Source of the DNA: UBA11475 sp045655805
GTDB lineage: Bacteria; Bacillota; Clostridia; Christensenellales; Borkfalkiaceae
Direction of reading: 5' to 3'
NCBI GenBank assembly: GCA_045655805.1
Contig: JAZOPZ010000022.1
Location: 51,020-115,019, forward strand
Length of the DNA stretch: 64,000 nt
Position numbers and translations under genes: made by a program. Under the pieces are notes generated by a model. The model had not been told where the DNA came from. It was given only the letters and a program-made list of their open reading frames with translations, and made no database searches. Positions 9,116-17,823 of this stretch are shown here, in pieces. The stretch's first letter is position 1; each line of letters opens with the position of its first letter.

Positions 9116-10456
9116 ATGAAGAACGATAATATAGTTGCGCTTTCTACGGCGTACGGCGCTAGCGGGGTGGCTGTAATAAGACTTTCTGGCGATAGCCCTT
9201 TAGATATTGCTGAAAAAATGTTCACGCCACAAACTAAAATTAAAGTTAAAGACTTTGAACCGTATATGATGTATACGGGAGAGTTTGATTGCAAAATTTT
9301 TAAAGATTACGGCATGTGCGTTTACTTCAAAGCCCCAAAAAGTTACACGGGTGAAGATATCGTTGAATTCCACACGCACGGTGGCGTAGCAATCGTAAAG
9401 GGCGTTATTAGGCGCGCTGTTGAACTTGGCGCTAGACTTGCCGAAAGGGGTGAGTTTACAAAGCGAGCGTTTTTAAACGGTAAACTTTCTCTATCGTCTG
9501 CAGAAGGACTTATCGATATGATAAATTCCGAAACCGAGGCGGAAGTTAAAGCAGGGTACGGGCTTTATCGTGAAAAACTTAAAAAACAAATTGACGCCGT
9601 TCAAGACGGGCTTACTTATTCGCTCGCTCAAATCGACGCTGATATAGATTTTCCAGAAGAGGATTTAGAGGCAACTAGTCGTGACGAAGTTAAAAACACT
9701 CTTTTATCGTCACTTAATACTCTAAAGGGTATGCTTTCGACTTATCGCACGGGTAGGACACTAAAGTCGGGCGTTAAAGTTGCTATCGTCGGAAAGCCTA
9801 ATGCGGGTAAAAGTTCGATATTAAACAAACTTCTAAATTATGATAAGGCGATCGTTTCGTCGGTTGCCGGGACTACTAGAGATATCGTTGAGGGTAGTAT
9901 TGACGAGCAAGGCGTAAGGTTCAATTTTTACGATACTGCTGGTATACGAGAAACTGGTGACGAAATTGAAGGTATTGGTGTAGACCTTGCTAAACGCACT
10001 ATAAACGGTGCGGATATAGTTATGTTTATCGTGGACGGGGCTGACGCTGATAACCGTGACGAAGAAATTTATAATCTTATTAAAGATAAACCGCACGTGA
10101 CCGTTATTAACAAGGCGGACAAGGCAAAATATAAAGGCGCTCTGCCAGTTGATATAACTGTTTCAGCAAAGACGGGTGAAAATATCGAAGAACTCAAACG
10201 GTTGCTTTTCACGACGACGTTTGGTATGAATTTTGACCTTTCGGGAGATTTCTTGACAGAAGAAAGACATTATAACGCAATTAAAGGTGCTACGGAAAAG
10301 TTGCAAACGGCGCTTGATAATATAGACTTTAACACTCTTGACCTTATCGCAATTGATATAAGGCAAGCGTGGGATTTGCTTGGCGAAATTTCTGGTAAAT
10401 CTTCTACGGAAGACGTCATTGACGAAATTTTTAAAAAGTTTTGCGTTGGCAAATAG
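9116..10456 (+). CDS. mnmE: tRNA uridine-5-carboxymethylaminomethyl modification GTPase MnmE
   Basis: 446 residues. With MnmG it installs the cmnm5 group at wobble uridine 34 of tRNAs. N-terminal folate-binding domain (1-118), helical domain, and an inserted G domain: G1 GKPNAGKSS (226-234), switch GTTRDIVEG (252-260), DTAG (273-276), NKAD near 336. The C-terminus CVGK (443-446) retains the catalytic Cys of the CxGK motif. No strong Shine-Dalgarno is seen before the ATG (GACGAC). It is followed after 12 bp by a LysR gene, so these two probably share a transcript. MnmE is usually near mnmG or jag; neither is here. Confidence 0.97.
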   Translation: MKNDNIVALSTAYGASGVAVIRLSGDSPLDIAEKMFTPQTKIKVKDFEPYMMYTGEFDCKIFKDYGMCVYFKAPKSYTGEDIVEFHTHGGVAIVKGVIRRAVELGARLAERGEFTKRAFLNGKLSLSSAEGLIDMINSETEAEVKAGYGLYREKLKKQIDAVQDGLTYSLAQIDADIDFPEEDLEATSRDEVKNTLLSSLNTLKGMLSTYRTGRTLKSGVKVAIVGKPNAGKSSILNKLLNYDKAIVSSVAGTTRDIVEGSIDEQGVRFNFYDTAGIRETGDEIEGIGVDLAKRTINGADIVMFIVDGADADNRDEEIYNLIKDKPHVTVINKADKAKYKGALPVDITVSAKTGENIEELKRLLFTTTFGMNFDLSGDFLTEERHYNAIKGATEKLQTALDNIDFNTLDLIAIDIRQAWDLLGEISGKSSTEDVIDEIFKKFCVGK

Positions 10457-10468
10457 TGGGGCGCGATT

Positions 10469-11350
10469 ATGGTTAATTTAGAATTATATAAAGTGTTTTG
10501 TGCCGTTGCAAAACAGGGTAGTTTAACTAAAGCGTCGGAAGAACTTTTCATTTCGCAACCAGCAGTTTCGCAATCGATAAAACAACTTGAAAGACAACTG
10601 GGTGGCAAACTTTTCGAGCGTACTAGAAACGGTATGGAACTTACGGAAAACGGTAAGGCCTTATATGATGCCGTAAAAGACGCTTTAAGAGCGTTGTCTT
10701 CTGCTGAAGAAAAGTTTACGCTTGCACAAAGTTCGACTGGTTCTTTGAAAATTTGTGCGTCGGACACAGTGTTTAATTATTATTTAATTCCTTTTATAAA
10801 GGCTTATCACGATAAGTATCCTTCGGTCAAGTTGCAACTTATTAGTTGTACTTCTAGCGAAACTATCGAGCACTTAAAGAATAAAACGGCTGACATCGGG
10901 TTTGTTAATATGCCTTTTAGTAGCGATAAAATCGAACTTTTAGGTATTGCTATGACTTTGCACGACGGCTTTTTTGCAGGCGATAAGTATTTTTCCGTTT
11001 GCGAAGACAAAATGCCACTTTCACGCTTGCAAGATTACCCTTTGTTGATGCTTGAAACGCCTACGGTAACGGCTAGCGCAGTTATTGATTTTGCTAAAAG
11101 CCAAGGAGTGCATCTAGTTCCTGAAGTAGAACTTGGCAGTTTAGAACTTGCCGTGGCGTCGGCAGTTGCAAATATGGGTGTTGCCTGCGTGCCTAAAGAG
11201 TTTGCTCAAAACGAACTTTTAGCCGGCAAGTTAAAGGAAATTAAAACCGAGCCGTCTTTACCTGCTAGAGCAATAGGGGTGGTGGCGTTAAAAGGCGCTG
11301 ATATTAGCCCCGACGCAAGCAATTTTTTGCAAATTGTTGGAAATAAATAA
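10469..11350 (+). CDS. LysR-family transcriptional regulator
   Basis: 293 residues. The N-terminal winged helix-turn-helix (about 1-60: FCAVAKQGSLTKASEELFISQPAVSQSIKQLE in pieces) is a textbook LysR DNA-binding domain, followed by a periplasmic-binding-like effector domain (about 88-290). The effector is unknown. LysR proteins usually control a divergent neighbour, but this one is downstream of mnmE and upstream of uppP in the same direction, so its target is not obvious from position. The start has a weak GGGGCG site. Confidence 0.93.
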   Translation: MVNLELYKVFCAVAKQGSLTKASEELFISQPAVSQSIKQLERQLGGKLFERTRNGMELTENGKALYDAVKDALRALSSAEEKFTLAQSSTGSLKICASDTVFNYYLIPFIKAYHDKYPSVKLQLISCTSSETIEHLKNKTADIGFVNMPFSSDKIELLGIAMTLHDGFFAGDKYFSVCEDKMPLSRLQDYPLLMLETPTVTASAVIDFAKSQGVHLVPEVELGSLELAVASAVANMGVACVPKEFAQNELLAGKLKEIKTEPSLPARAIGVVALKGADISPDASNFLQIVGNK

Positions 11351-11360
11351 TCATAAATTA

Positions 11361-11395
11361 AAACCCCTTACCATAGTTTACGGTAGGGGGTTTTT
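11361..11395 (+). terminator. Terminator-like hairpin overlapping the uppP ribosome binding site
   Basis: AAACCCC-T-TACC pairs with GGTA-GGGG-TTT and is followed by a T run. The AGGGGG in its right arm (11385-11390) is also the only plausible Shine-Dalgarno for the uppP ATG at 11398. The same element can therefore end the mnmE-LysR transcript and hide the uppP ribosome site in read-through RNA. Confidence 0.6.
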
Positions 11396-11397
11396 AT

Positions 11398-12141
11398 ATG
11401 GAGATTTATAAAGCGATAATATTAGGTGCTATACAAGGGTTGACGGAATTTTTACCTATTTCTTCTAGTGGGCATCTTGCGCTTGCAACGGCAATCTTGG
11501 GGGCTGACGGGGGTATTGCGTTCGGCGTACTTATGCATTTTGCAACGCTATTGCCAGTTTGCATGGTGTTTAGAAAGGAAATTTTAACAGCAATAAAAAA
11601 CAAAGAATTTATCAAAAATTTAATAATAGCAACTATTCCCGCAGGGGTTGTTGGGTTGCTGTTTTCAGAGCAAATAGAAGTATTGTTTTTAAGCCCTAAA
11701 AAGTTAGCGTGGTCGTTTTTGGTGACGGCGTTAGCCTTGATTTTGAGCCAAAGTCTTGTTAAACGGGCAGATAAAACCATAAATAAACGCTCGGCGTTAG
11801 TGTACGGATTGTTTCAAGCAGTTGCCGTCGTGCCGGGGATTTCTAGAAGTGGCGCGTGTATTACGGCTGGGCGCGTTTGCAAAATAGACGATAGCGAAAA
11901 TTTACCCTTTGCCTTTATAATGAGTATACCTATTATACTTGCGTCAACTGTTTTAGAGGGGGCAAAACTCGTTTGTCTAGGCGATTGCTCTATAGGCTTT
12001 TTTGCGCTTGCGTTTGGTTTTTTGTCGGCACTTGTATTCGGGTTTATTTCAGCAAGATTTATGAAAAAATTAAGTAAAAAATCAAACTACGGTTTTGGTG
12101 TATATCTTGTGGTGCTTTCGCTTATACTTTTTGTATGTTAG
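11398..12141 (+). CDS. uppP: Undecaprenyl-diphosphatase (BacA family)
   Basis: 247 residues, slightly short. Integral membrane enzyme that recycles undecaprenyl diphosphate to the monophosphate carrier for peptidoglycan synthesis and gives low-level bacitracin tolerance. Hallmarks: Glu17 with PISSSGH (20-26), and the second motif VPGISRSGA (145-153), the repeat that forms the active site. About eight hydrophobic segments. Its ATG lies just after a hairpin-plus-T-run, with its ribosome site inside that hairpin. A 37-codon ORF starts inside its last codons. Confidence 0.95.
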   Translation: MEIYKAIILGAIQGLTEFLPISSSGHLALATAILGADGGIAFGVLMHFATLLPVCMVFRKEILTAIKNKEFIKNLIIATIPAGVVGLLFSEQIEVLFLSPKKLAWSFLVTALALILSQSLVKRADKTINKRSALVYGLFQAVAVVPGISRSGACITAGRVCKIDDSENLPFAFIMSIPIILASTVLEGAKLVCLGDCSIGFFALAFGFLSALVFGFISARFMKKLSKKSNYGFGVYLVVLSLILFVC

Positions 12142-12248
12142 AAGAAGAAATTGCTTTTTTAGAACGCCTACTAATTGATTGCCCACCGAATTTAAGGGCA
12201 AAATATAGCAAAAAACTTTATAAGTTAAAGCGTAAACTTTTCAAATAA
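12135..12248 (+). CDS. Small ORF overlapping the end of uppP
   Basis: A 37-codon frame starts at ATG 12135, 7 bases before the uppP stop ends, and runs to a TAA at 12246-12248. The predicted peptide starts MLEEEIAFLERLLID and ends KKLYKLKRKLFK: an acidic amphipathic helix followed by a strongly basic one. Overlap of stop and start permits translational coupling; no separate ribosome site exists. It fills most of the gap before the terminator. No family is recognised; it is a plausible small gene rather than a proven one. Confidence 0.4.
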   Translation: MLEEEIAFLERLLIDCPPNLRAKYSKKLYKLKRKLFK

Positions 12249-12260
12249 AGTTTAAAATCA

Positions 12261-12285
12261 AAAAAGGGGCTAGGTAGCCCCTTTT
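12261..12285. terminator. Bidirectional terminator after uppP
   Basis: AAAAGGGGCT/AGCCCCTTTT with loop AGGT. It serves uppP on the plus strand and the membrane protein gene at 12287-13048 on the minus strand. Confidence 0.8.
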
Positions 12286-12286
12286 A

Positions 12287-13048
12287 TTATTTTTGTTCTT
12301 CAGTTTTGTCAACTTCTTCAGTTTTAGCCTTTTTGTTTTTCTTTTCTTTAACCTTTTTTTCTTTCACAGGTTTTTGCTTTTTTTCTTTAACGGGTTTTTC
12401 CTTTTTAACTTTAACTTTCTTTTCTTTTTTAACTTTTTCCTTCTTCACTCTTTCAGGTTTTTTAATAAAGCCCCAAATAAATAAGAACAAACCGATAAGG
12501 AAGATTAAGATAATCAAAATCCATAAAATAAAGTCGTTGGTAATCCTATTCGTTACAAAGAAGTAAGTACCTAAAGTGATTAAAGCGATTGATAAAGCAA
12601 CCATCCAAACAGGGTACTTGCGTTCATTTTCATTAGCGTGGTAGTAATATGCGTGGAAAATTTCAACCGTACCACGAAGCCATAGTGCGCAACCTAAAAT
12701 TTTACTTGCGTCAGCAATTTTAATTATGTTAAATTGTGATAAAATACCACCGAGTGCTATGAGCGAAAGTAAAACCATTTCAACAATCGTAAGGGTTTTT
12801 ACAATACCGTTACCACGGATGCGTTTCCCTAAAAAGAAAATGATGTATAAAATAAGTATTGTAGATATAACTAACTTAACGATTGAACGCCCCCAGCCTG
12901 CAAAAAACCAATCTACTTTAAAAGCGTCTTGCCAAAGTGGAGAGCAAAGTGTTAAGCCTGCAAGCATAAATACGAAACCGAAAATTAAATATAACCAAAA
13001 AAGTTTGGTTTTTGTAGAGTTAAAAACCTTTGAAAGTTTAATTCCCAT
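12287..13048 (-). CDS. DUF308-like membrane protein with a lysine-rich tail
   Basis: 253 residues. Residues 1-185 hold about six hydrophobic segments arranged as short helix pairs, resembling HdeD/DUF308 proteins, which have no firm function. From about residue 190 to the end the protein is a low-complexity basic tail of Lys-Glu-Val repeats (units such as KKEKVKKEKK, PVKEKKQK), ending in an acidic TEEVDKTEEQK. The tail is probably cytoplasmic and could bind nucleic acid or acidic lipid head groups. AGGAGG precedes the ATG at good distance. Single-gene unit. Confidence 0.7.
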   Translation of the reverse strand: MGIKLSKVFNSTKTKLFWLYLIFGFVFMLAGLTLCSPLWQDAFKVDWFFAGWGRSIVKLVISTILILYIIFFLGKRIRGNGIVKTLTIVEMVLLSLIALGGILSQFNIIKIADASKILGCALWLRGTVEIFHAYYYHANENERKYPVWMVALSIALITLGTYFFVTNRITNDFILWILIILIFLIGLFLFIWGFIKKPERVKKEKVKKEKKVKVKKEKPVKEKKQKPVKEKKVKEKKNKKAKTEEVDKTEEQK

Positions 13049-13163
13049 AATTGCCTCCTAAATTTAATAAAAACATTATATCAAAGTTTATCCATTGTGT
13101 CAAATATCAAAAGGGGGTGGTTTTTGTCGTTAAGTGAATATATTATAGGTGAAATTTAAAGTA

Positions 13164-13188
13164 AAAAAACACCCAAGTGGGTGCTTTT
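13164..13188 (-). terminator. Terminator of the PH-domain protein gene
   Basis: CACCC/GGGTG stem with AAGT loop; on the minus strand it is followed by a long T run. Confidence 0.7.
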
Positions 13189-13192
13189 AAAT

Positions 13193-13633
13193 TTAGTCGG
13201 TATGTTTGATGTCGTACGCAATATCGGGATTTATTTCAATCAAAGAATTAACGAAGTTATCGTAATTTTCACTAGCCGTTAAGATCACTTGATATTTATT
13301 GTTGCCGTAATACATAACTAACGCGTCAGTCTTTTTGAAAACCGTAACTGCCGTAATGCTACTAAATGCGATTTTTTCATAAAAAATCCCGTATCGTACA
13401 GTAACGGCATCTTCACTAACGGTGTAGAACGAAAAAAAGAAAACTCCCACAGCGCACGCCAAGGTGAAAAGGCAAATTGCAAGCGCAATAATATAGCCGA
13501 TAACCTGCAAAGTTTCACCAACTGATTTTACTATATTTATTATATTAAGCACGCAACCTGCAACGGCAAACGCCATTAAAATTGCAACGGCTACGGTTAT
13601 TAAAATGCTTTTTTTGTATTTAAACTTACTCAT
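13193..13633 (-). CDS. Small membrane protein with bacterial PH-like domain
   Basis: 146 residues. Two hydrophobic helices (about 10-35 and 40-72) are followed by a C-terminal beta-rich segment, VSEDAVTVRYGIFYEKIAF..ITAVTVFK, that resembles the bacterial pleckstrin-homology domain of YdbS/YdbT-type proteins. Function unknown; such proteins are membrane-associated. It is divergent from the yqfC operon, with overlapping promoters in the 130-bp gap. Confidence 0.65.
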   Translation of the reverse strand: MSKFKYKKSILITVAVAILMAFAVAGCVLNIINIVKSVGETLQVIGYIIALAICLFTLACAVGVFFFSFYTVSEDAVTVRYGIFYEKIAFSSITAVTVFKKTDALVMYYGNNKYQVILTASENYDNFVNSLIEINPDIAYDIKHTD

Positions 13634-13661
13634 ATAAACACCTTATCGTGGGGGGATCTAA

Positions 13662-13703
13662 TTGTCTTTTTATATATTATAGCATAAAATTGAAAATTTG
13701 CAA
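13662..13703. promoter_or_regulatory. Overlapping divergent promoters, yqfC operon and PH-domain gene
   Basis: Plus strand: TTGTCT (13662-13667), 17 bp, TAAAAT (13685-13690). Minus strand: TTGCAA (13698-13703), 16 bp, TATAAT (13676-13681). The two overlap face to face, so their use is likely to be mutually exclusive. Confidence 0.4.
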
Positions 13704-13765
13704 CAATATTTGAGCAATTGGGTGGATACTTTCATTATTTTGGCTTTTTAAGCATAAAATCAAGT

Positions 13766-14023
13766 ATGAGTTTTTTGCAAGATGCCTATTTTACCGAAAA
13801 AGAAAATTCACCTTATTGCTACCGAATAAATTTTATTTCGGGCGTGGGGTGCTATATCGAAAATATAAAAAAAGTACTTGGATTTTCGGATACCGAGGTG
13901 CTACTTGCCGTTGCCAGAAAAAGCATTTTAATTAAAGGTAGGGGGCTGGTTATTAAAAGTTATTTTTCAGGCGATATGCAAATCGTTGGAGATATAACTT
14001 CTTTTGAAGAAGTTGAAAATTAG
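13766..14023 (+). CDS. yqfC: YqfC-family protein (sporulation-associated)
   Basis: 85 residues from this ATG; an open frame continues 16 codons upstream to a TTG at 13718, so the start is uncertain, and neither has a clear ribosome site. The region YRINFISGVGCYIENIKKVLGFSDTEVLLAVA... matches the YabP/YqfC fold, with the ending IVGDITSFEEVE as in YqfC. In Bacillus yqfC is expressed in the mother cell during sporulation. Its place directly before yqfD in the yqfC-yqfD-pgpH-ybeY-era order is the strongest evidence. Function beyond sporulation association is unknown. Confidence 0.8.
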   Translation: MSFLQDAYFTEKENSPYCYRINFISGVGCYIENIKKVLGFSDTEVLLAVARKSILIKGRGLVIKSYFSGDMQIVGDITSFEEVEN

Positions 14024-14044
14024 TGGCTAACGGTATAAGGGGAT

Positions 14045-14956
14045 ATGAAAAAAATTTTTAGTACTTACGGCAAGTCGTTGGTTGAAGTTTACGGTGTAAA
14101 TCAGGCGCGCCTTATTTCAGATTTGGCAAAAAACGGGGTGCGCGTTTTTGAAGTGCAAAAAAAATCCGTAAAAGTTATGCGTTTTTGGGTTAAATCTCAA
14201 GATTTTGAAAAATTTTTTGCAATTACGGATAAATTGTGTTATAATGTTAAAACAATAGAAAAAAAGGGCTTTGTGTCCGCGCTTGAAAAAAGTGCAAAAA
14301 ATATCGGCTTAATTTTAGGGCTCGTGCTAGTTGTGTCGTCCATGCCGTTTTTTGACGACTATATCGTTAATGTTGATTTTATCGGTGATGGCGCTATTTA
14401 TAGCGAATATTTGACGGAATACTTAAAAGAAAAAGGCGTTGAAAAATTTACTAAAGCGTCGACTTTGGATTTTGAAAAACTTCAGACGGATATGCTTACC
14501 GAAAACGACTTTTTATCTTATGCGTCAATCTATAAACGAGGGGCAAGGCTAAAGGTGGAAGTTGCCTTAAAGAGTGAAGTTCAAAAAGTTTTAGACGACA
14601 CAAAAACTGAACTTTTAGCGGGCGCTAGCGGGATTGTTACGGAAGTTAAAGTTTATCGTGGCACCCCGATGGTTAGTGTTGGCGACCTGGTTTCTAGTGG
14701 GGACCTTTTAGTAAGTGGCACGGTTACGGTAAGGGATATAACGGTATCGTCAAACGTGTACGCAAGCGTTACTATTAAAACGGAAAAAACTTATGAATAT
14801 CTATCGGAATATGATGGTTTTGAAGAACGTGCTATTGCCTTTGCTATGGCAGAACACGGGCAAGATGCTGAATATTCCGTTATAAAAATACAGGAGAACG
14901 AACGCTTTGTCTATAAAGTAATTGCCAAATATTTAGTTACTTTTACGGCAGGGTAA
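14045..14956 (+). CDS. yqfD: YqfD-family sporulation membrane protein
   Basis: 303 residues, somewhat shorter than Bacillus YqfD (about 400). A cytoplasmic N-terminal region (about 1-80), a single membrane segment near residues 90-108 (LILGLVLVVSSMPFFDDYIV) and an extracytoplasmic beta-rich domain that includes GASGIVTEVKVYRGTPMVSVGDLVSSGDLLVSG, a lipoyl/barrel-sandwich-like stretch typical of the family. It is needed for late sporulation in Bacillus. AAGGGG precedes the ATG, 21 bp after yqfC. Confidence 0.88.
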   Translation: MKKIFSTYGKSLVEVYGVNQARLISDLAKNGVRVFEVQKKSVKVMRFWVKSQDFEKFFAITDKLCYNVKTIEKKGFVSALEKSAKNIGLILGLVLVVSSMPFFDDYIVNVDFIGDGAIYSEYLTEYLKEKGVEKFTKASTLDFEKLQTDMLTENDFLSYASIYKRGARLKVEVALKSEVQKVLDDTKTELLAGASGIVTEVKVYRGTPMVSVGDLVSSGDLLVSGTVTVRDITVSSNVYASVTIKTEKTYEYLSEYDGFEERAIAFAMAEHGQDAEYSVIKIQENERFVYKVIAKYLVTFTAG

Positions 14957-14962
14957 ACAGTT

Positions 14963-16444
14963 ATGAAAACTCTTAAACCAAAAAATAAAAACTTCATATC
15001 GGTTAAACAAATCGTCAAAGACCTTTTACTAGTTGTTTTTAATATAGCGATAATAGTCGGCGTTTACGTGTTGAGTATTTATATAAATTCGTTACACGGA
15101 GATGGGGGTAGTTTTACGGATTATTTTACTACGGAAACTGCCAACTTTTTATATTTAGTTTTATCGCTGACGCTTTTCGTTGCGGTTTTGATGATTTGTC
15201 TTTACTTTGACGATAAGACCTTTTTTACCGAGAGTAAAAACCTTGAAATGTTATTCTTGGTGATAGAAACGACCTTGATAGTGTGTTATTTGTGTGGCAG
15301 GTATATGAGCGTTTATTTGCGTCCGATTGCACTTGTTTCGCTATTAGCAGTACAATTCTTTGGAAAGAGATTTGCGGTATATCTTAACTTGATGACCACG
15401 CTTTTGATATTCTTGATGGACAGGTTTACTAATTTTTCTATTGCTGAACCAGACCTATACGCATCGCTTTTTATAGGGTATTCGACGGGCATTTTAGCAA
15501 TTTATTTAATCGGTGAAGTTAGTGAAAGAATAGTTGCTATCATAAGGGGACTAGCCCTTGCCGTGCCTACGCTCGTTTGTTATATGTTCTTGAAAGGTTT
15601 TTCAATCGTAGAGGACGTAAAAGGTTTCGTTTGTTGTTTTTTTGCAGGCGAACTTGCAGTAGCGCTTTACCTTATGCTTTTGCCTGTTTTTGAATCAATC
15701 TTTAAGAGATTGACTTCTTATAAACTTGCTGAACTTACGTTGCATAATTCGCCACTCATTAGGCGTATGATTGCTGAAATTCCTGGAACGTTTAACCACT
15801 CGATAGTGGTTGCTAACTTGGCAGAGGCTTGCGCAATCGCTATTGGTGAAGATGCGCTTATGGCGAGAACTTGCGCCTATTATCACGATATCGGCAAACT
15901 AAAAAATTCCGAATATTTTAAGGAAAATCAAGATAGCGACAATCCACACGACCAAATTATGCCAGAACTTTCCGTTTCGATAATTAAGGGGCACGCAACT
16001 GCCGGATATGAATTTTTAACTCGTCGTCGTTATCCTAAAGAAATTGCCAACGTTTGTCTTGAACACCACGGCACGATGCCTATATTATATTTTTACGCAA
16101 AGGCAAAAAAACTCACCGAGGGTGAAGTTAAAATTGACCAGTATTGTTACGTTGGACCTAAACCACAAACTAAAATTTCGGCAATAATTATGATTTCGGA
16201 TAGCGCAGAGGCTGCAGTTAGATCGATGTCTGACCGTTCAAGAGACACGGTTTTCCACACCGTTGATAAGATTATTAGCGATAGGCAAAAGTTAGGTCAG
16301 TTTGACGATTGTCCTATCACGATGAACGATTTAAGCATCATTAGGCACACTATCGTAAACAACCTTACGGGTATATATCATAAGCGTATCGAATATCCTC
16401 GTATGGCTATTGAACAATTAACTATGGATGAAAAGGCAGAATAA
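14963..16444 (+). CDS. pgpH: Membrane HD-domain phosphohydrolase, PgpH/YqfF family, short form
   Basis: 493 residues. PgpH hydrolyses the second messenger c-di-AMP. The C-terminal HD domain is intact: FNHS (His279), HDIGKL (His308-Asp309), His344, and LEHHG (His368-His369). One N-terminal helix (about 19-43), then about six further helices (62-245). Typical PgpH proteins have around 700 residues because a ~250-residue extracellular 7TMR-HDED domain lies between helix 1 and helix 2; here only about 18 residues (GDGGSFTDYFTTETANF) are found there. The cytoplasmic enzyme would thus lack its usual extracellular sensor. Operon position is canonical. Confidence 0.93.
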   Translation: MKTLKPKNKNFISVKQIVKDLLLVVFNIAIIVGVYVLSIYINSLHGDGGSFTDYFTTETANFLYLVLSLTLFVAVLMICLYFDDKTFFTESKNLEMLFLVIETTLIVCYLCGRYMSVYLRPIALVSLLAVQFFGKRFAVYLNLMTTLLIFLMDRFTNFSIAEPDLYASLFIGYSTGILAIYLIGEVSERIVAIIRGLALAVPTLVCYMFLKGFSIVEDVKGFVCCFFAGELAVALYLMLLPVFESIFKRLTSYKLAELTLHNSPLIRRMIAEIPGTFNHSIVVANLAEACAIAIGEDALMARTCAYYHDIGKLKNSEYFKENQDSDNPHDQIMPELSVSIIKGHATAGYEFLTRRRYPKEIANVCLEHHGTMPILYFYAKAKKLTEGEVKIDQYCYVGPKPQTKISAIIMISDSAEAAVRSMSDRSRDTVFHTVDKIISDRQKLGQFDDCPITMNDLSIIRHTIVNNLTGIYHKRIEYPRMAIEQLTMDEKAE

Positions 16445-16450
16445 CGCGAT

Positions 16451-16927
16451 ATGTTTTTTAACAATTTAAAAATCGTCGGTGAGGGCGACTTAAAATTAAA
16501 AAAAATAGCAAAAGCCGTTTATTCGGTTTTGGGACAAAAGACTTCGCTTACGGCTGAAGTGGTTTTTGTTTCGGAAGAAGAAATTCAGACGCTTAATAAC
16601 GAAAAACGTGGCATAGACAAGGTTACCGACGTTTTAAGTTTTCCAACCCTCGATGGTATTAAGGGCAAGGTTTTAAATGCAAATGACTATCCTTATGATT
16701 GTATTTTAAAAAGACTCAATATCGGTTCGATAGCCGTTTGTTTAGAGCAATGCAAAAGGCAGGCCGAAGAATTAGGACATAGCGAAATAAGGGAGACTTC
16801 TTACTTAATAGTGCACGGGCTTTTACATCTTTTTGGTTACGACCACACGACCGACGAAGATAAAGCCGAAATGCGTTCTTTAGAAAAGAAAATAATTAAG
16901 ATTTTAAAACTTGGAGATGAATTATGA
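16451..16927 (+). CDS. ybeY: Endoribonuclease YbeY
   Basis: 158 residues, normal length. Zinc-dependent RNase acting in 16S rRNA 3'-end maturation and late 30S quality control. The zinc motif HGLLHLFGYDH gives His122, His126 and His132; the upstream VTDVLSFP segment (58-65) is also diagnostic. It starts 6 bp after pgpH and its last 4 bases overlap era, so era translation is likely coupled to it. Confidence 0.96.
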   Translation: MFFNNLKIVGEGDLKLKKIAKAVYSVLGQKTSLTAEVVFVSEEEIQTLNNEKRGIDKVTDVLSFPTLDGIKGKVLNANDYPYDCILKRLNIGSIAVCLEQCKRQAEELGHSEIRETSYLIVHGLLHLFGYDHTTDEDKAEMRSLEKKIIKILKLGDEL

Positions 16928-17820
16928 TTGCCGGAACTGTCGCCGTAGTGGGTAGAGCAAACGCAGGCAAATCGACACTCGTAAACGTTTTGGTGGGGGA
17001 AAAGGTTTCGATAGTTTCGCCAAAGCCACAGACGACGCGTGATAGGATTTTAGGCGTACTTACCACCGATAAATATCAAATAGTTTTTGCTGATACGCCT
17101 GGTATTTATAAGGCGAGTGGCGCGCTTAATGCTTTTATGCAACGCTCGGCGTCGCTAGCAACTGAAGACGTGGACCTTATTTTATACGTTGCTGATTGTC
17201 ACGCAGGCGTTTCGTCAGAGGATTTAGCTATCATTAAAAATCTTTCCGAAAAGACGGGTAATTTAATCGTTGCGATGACAAAAATCGACATCATGCCCGA
17301 AAAGGAAATTCCGCTTGAACTCGTTAAGTTTGCAGACCTTAACGTAGAGGTCGTGCCTGTTTCCGCAAGGCGTGGAAAAAACCTTAAAGAACTTGTAAAA
17401 GTGCTGTTATCTAAATTGCCTGACGGCGACAAGATTTTTTACGAAGATATAATTTCCGACCGTTCTGAACGCTTTATGATTGGCGAAATTATGCGTGAAA
17501 AAATTCTTTTAAAATACGATAAAGAAATCCCTCATGGTATTGCGATTATAGTTACTGAATTCGAAAAAAGAGATGGTGGGAATTTGTACGATATTAGCCT
17601 TGATATCGTGTGCGAAAAACCAGCGCATAAGTCAATTTTAATCGGTAAACAAGGTAGAGCAATTAAGGAAGTTTCTTCTTTTGCTCGGCAAGACATGGAA
17701 AAGTTTTTGGACGCAAAAGTCTTTTTAACCACTTACGTTAAGGTTAAAGAAAATTGGCGCGAAAGTGAAAGTTTAATTCGTGAATACGGCTATAATATCC
17801 AAGACATTGGCGCTAAATAG
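16924..17820 (+). CDS. era: GTPase Era
   Basis: 298 residues. Era binds the 3' end of 16S rRNA during 30S assembly. G domain: GRANAGKST (10-18), switch II DTPG near 58-61, TKID near 119; C-terminal KH domain with the signature ILIGKQGRAIKEV (about 238-250). GGAG lies 8 bp before the ATG inside the ybeY end. Followed by a short intergenic gap containing a copy of the dispersed repeat and then yqzL. Confidence 0.97.
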   Translation: MIAGTVAVVGRANAGKSTLVNVLVGEKVSIVSPKPQTTRDRILGVLTTDKYQIVFADTPGIYKASGALNAFMQRSASLATEDVDLILYVADCHAGVSSEDLAIIKNLSEKTGNLIVAMTKIDIMPEKEIPLELVKFADLNVEVVPVSARRGKNLKELVKVLLSKLPDGDKIFYEDIISDRSERFMIGEIMREKILLKYDKEIPHGIAIIVTEFEKRDGGNLYDISLDIVCEKPAHKSILIGKQGRAIKEVSSFARQDMEKFLDAKVFLTTYVKVKENWRESESLIREYGYNIQDIGAK

Positions 17821-17823
17821 GTT

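Noticed and set aside
12293..12566. Plus-strand Phe/Leu-rich ORFs opposite the DUF308-like gene
   Set aside because: They are the antisense of the lysine-rich tail, which necessarily reads as Phe and Leu; there is no start signal.
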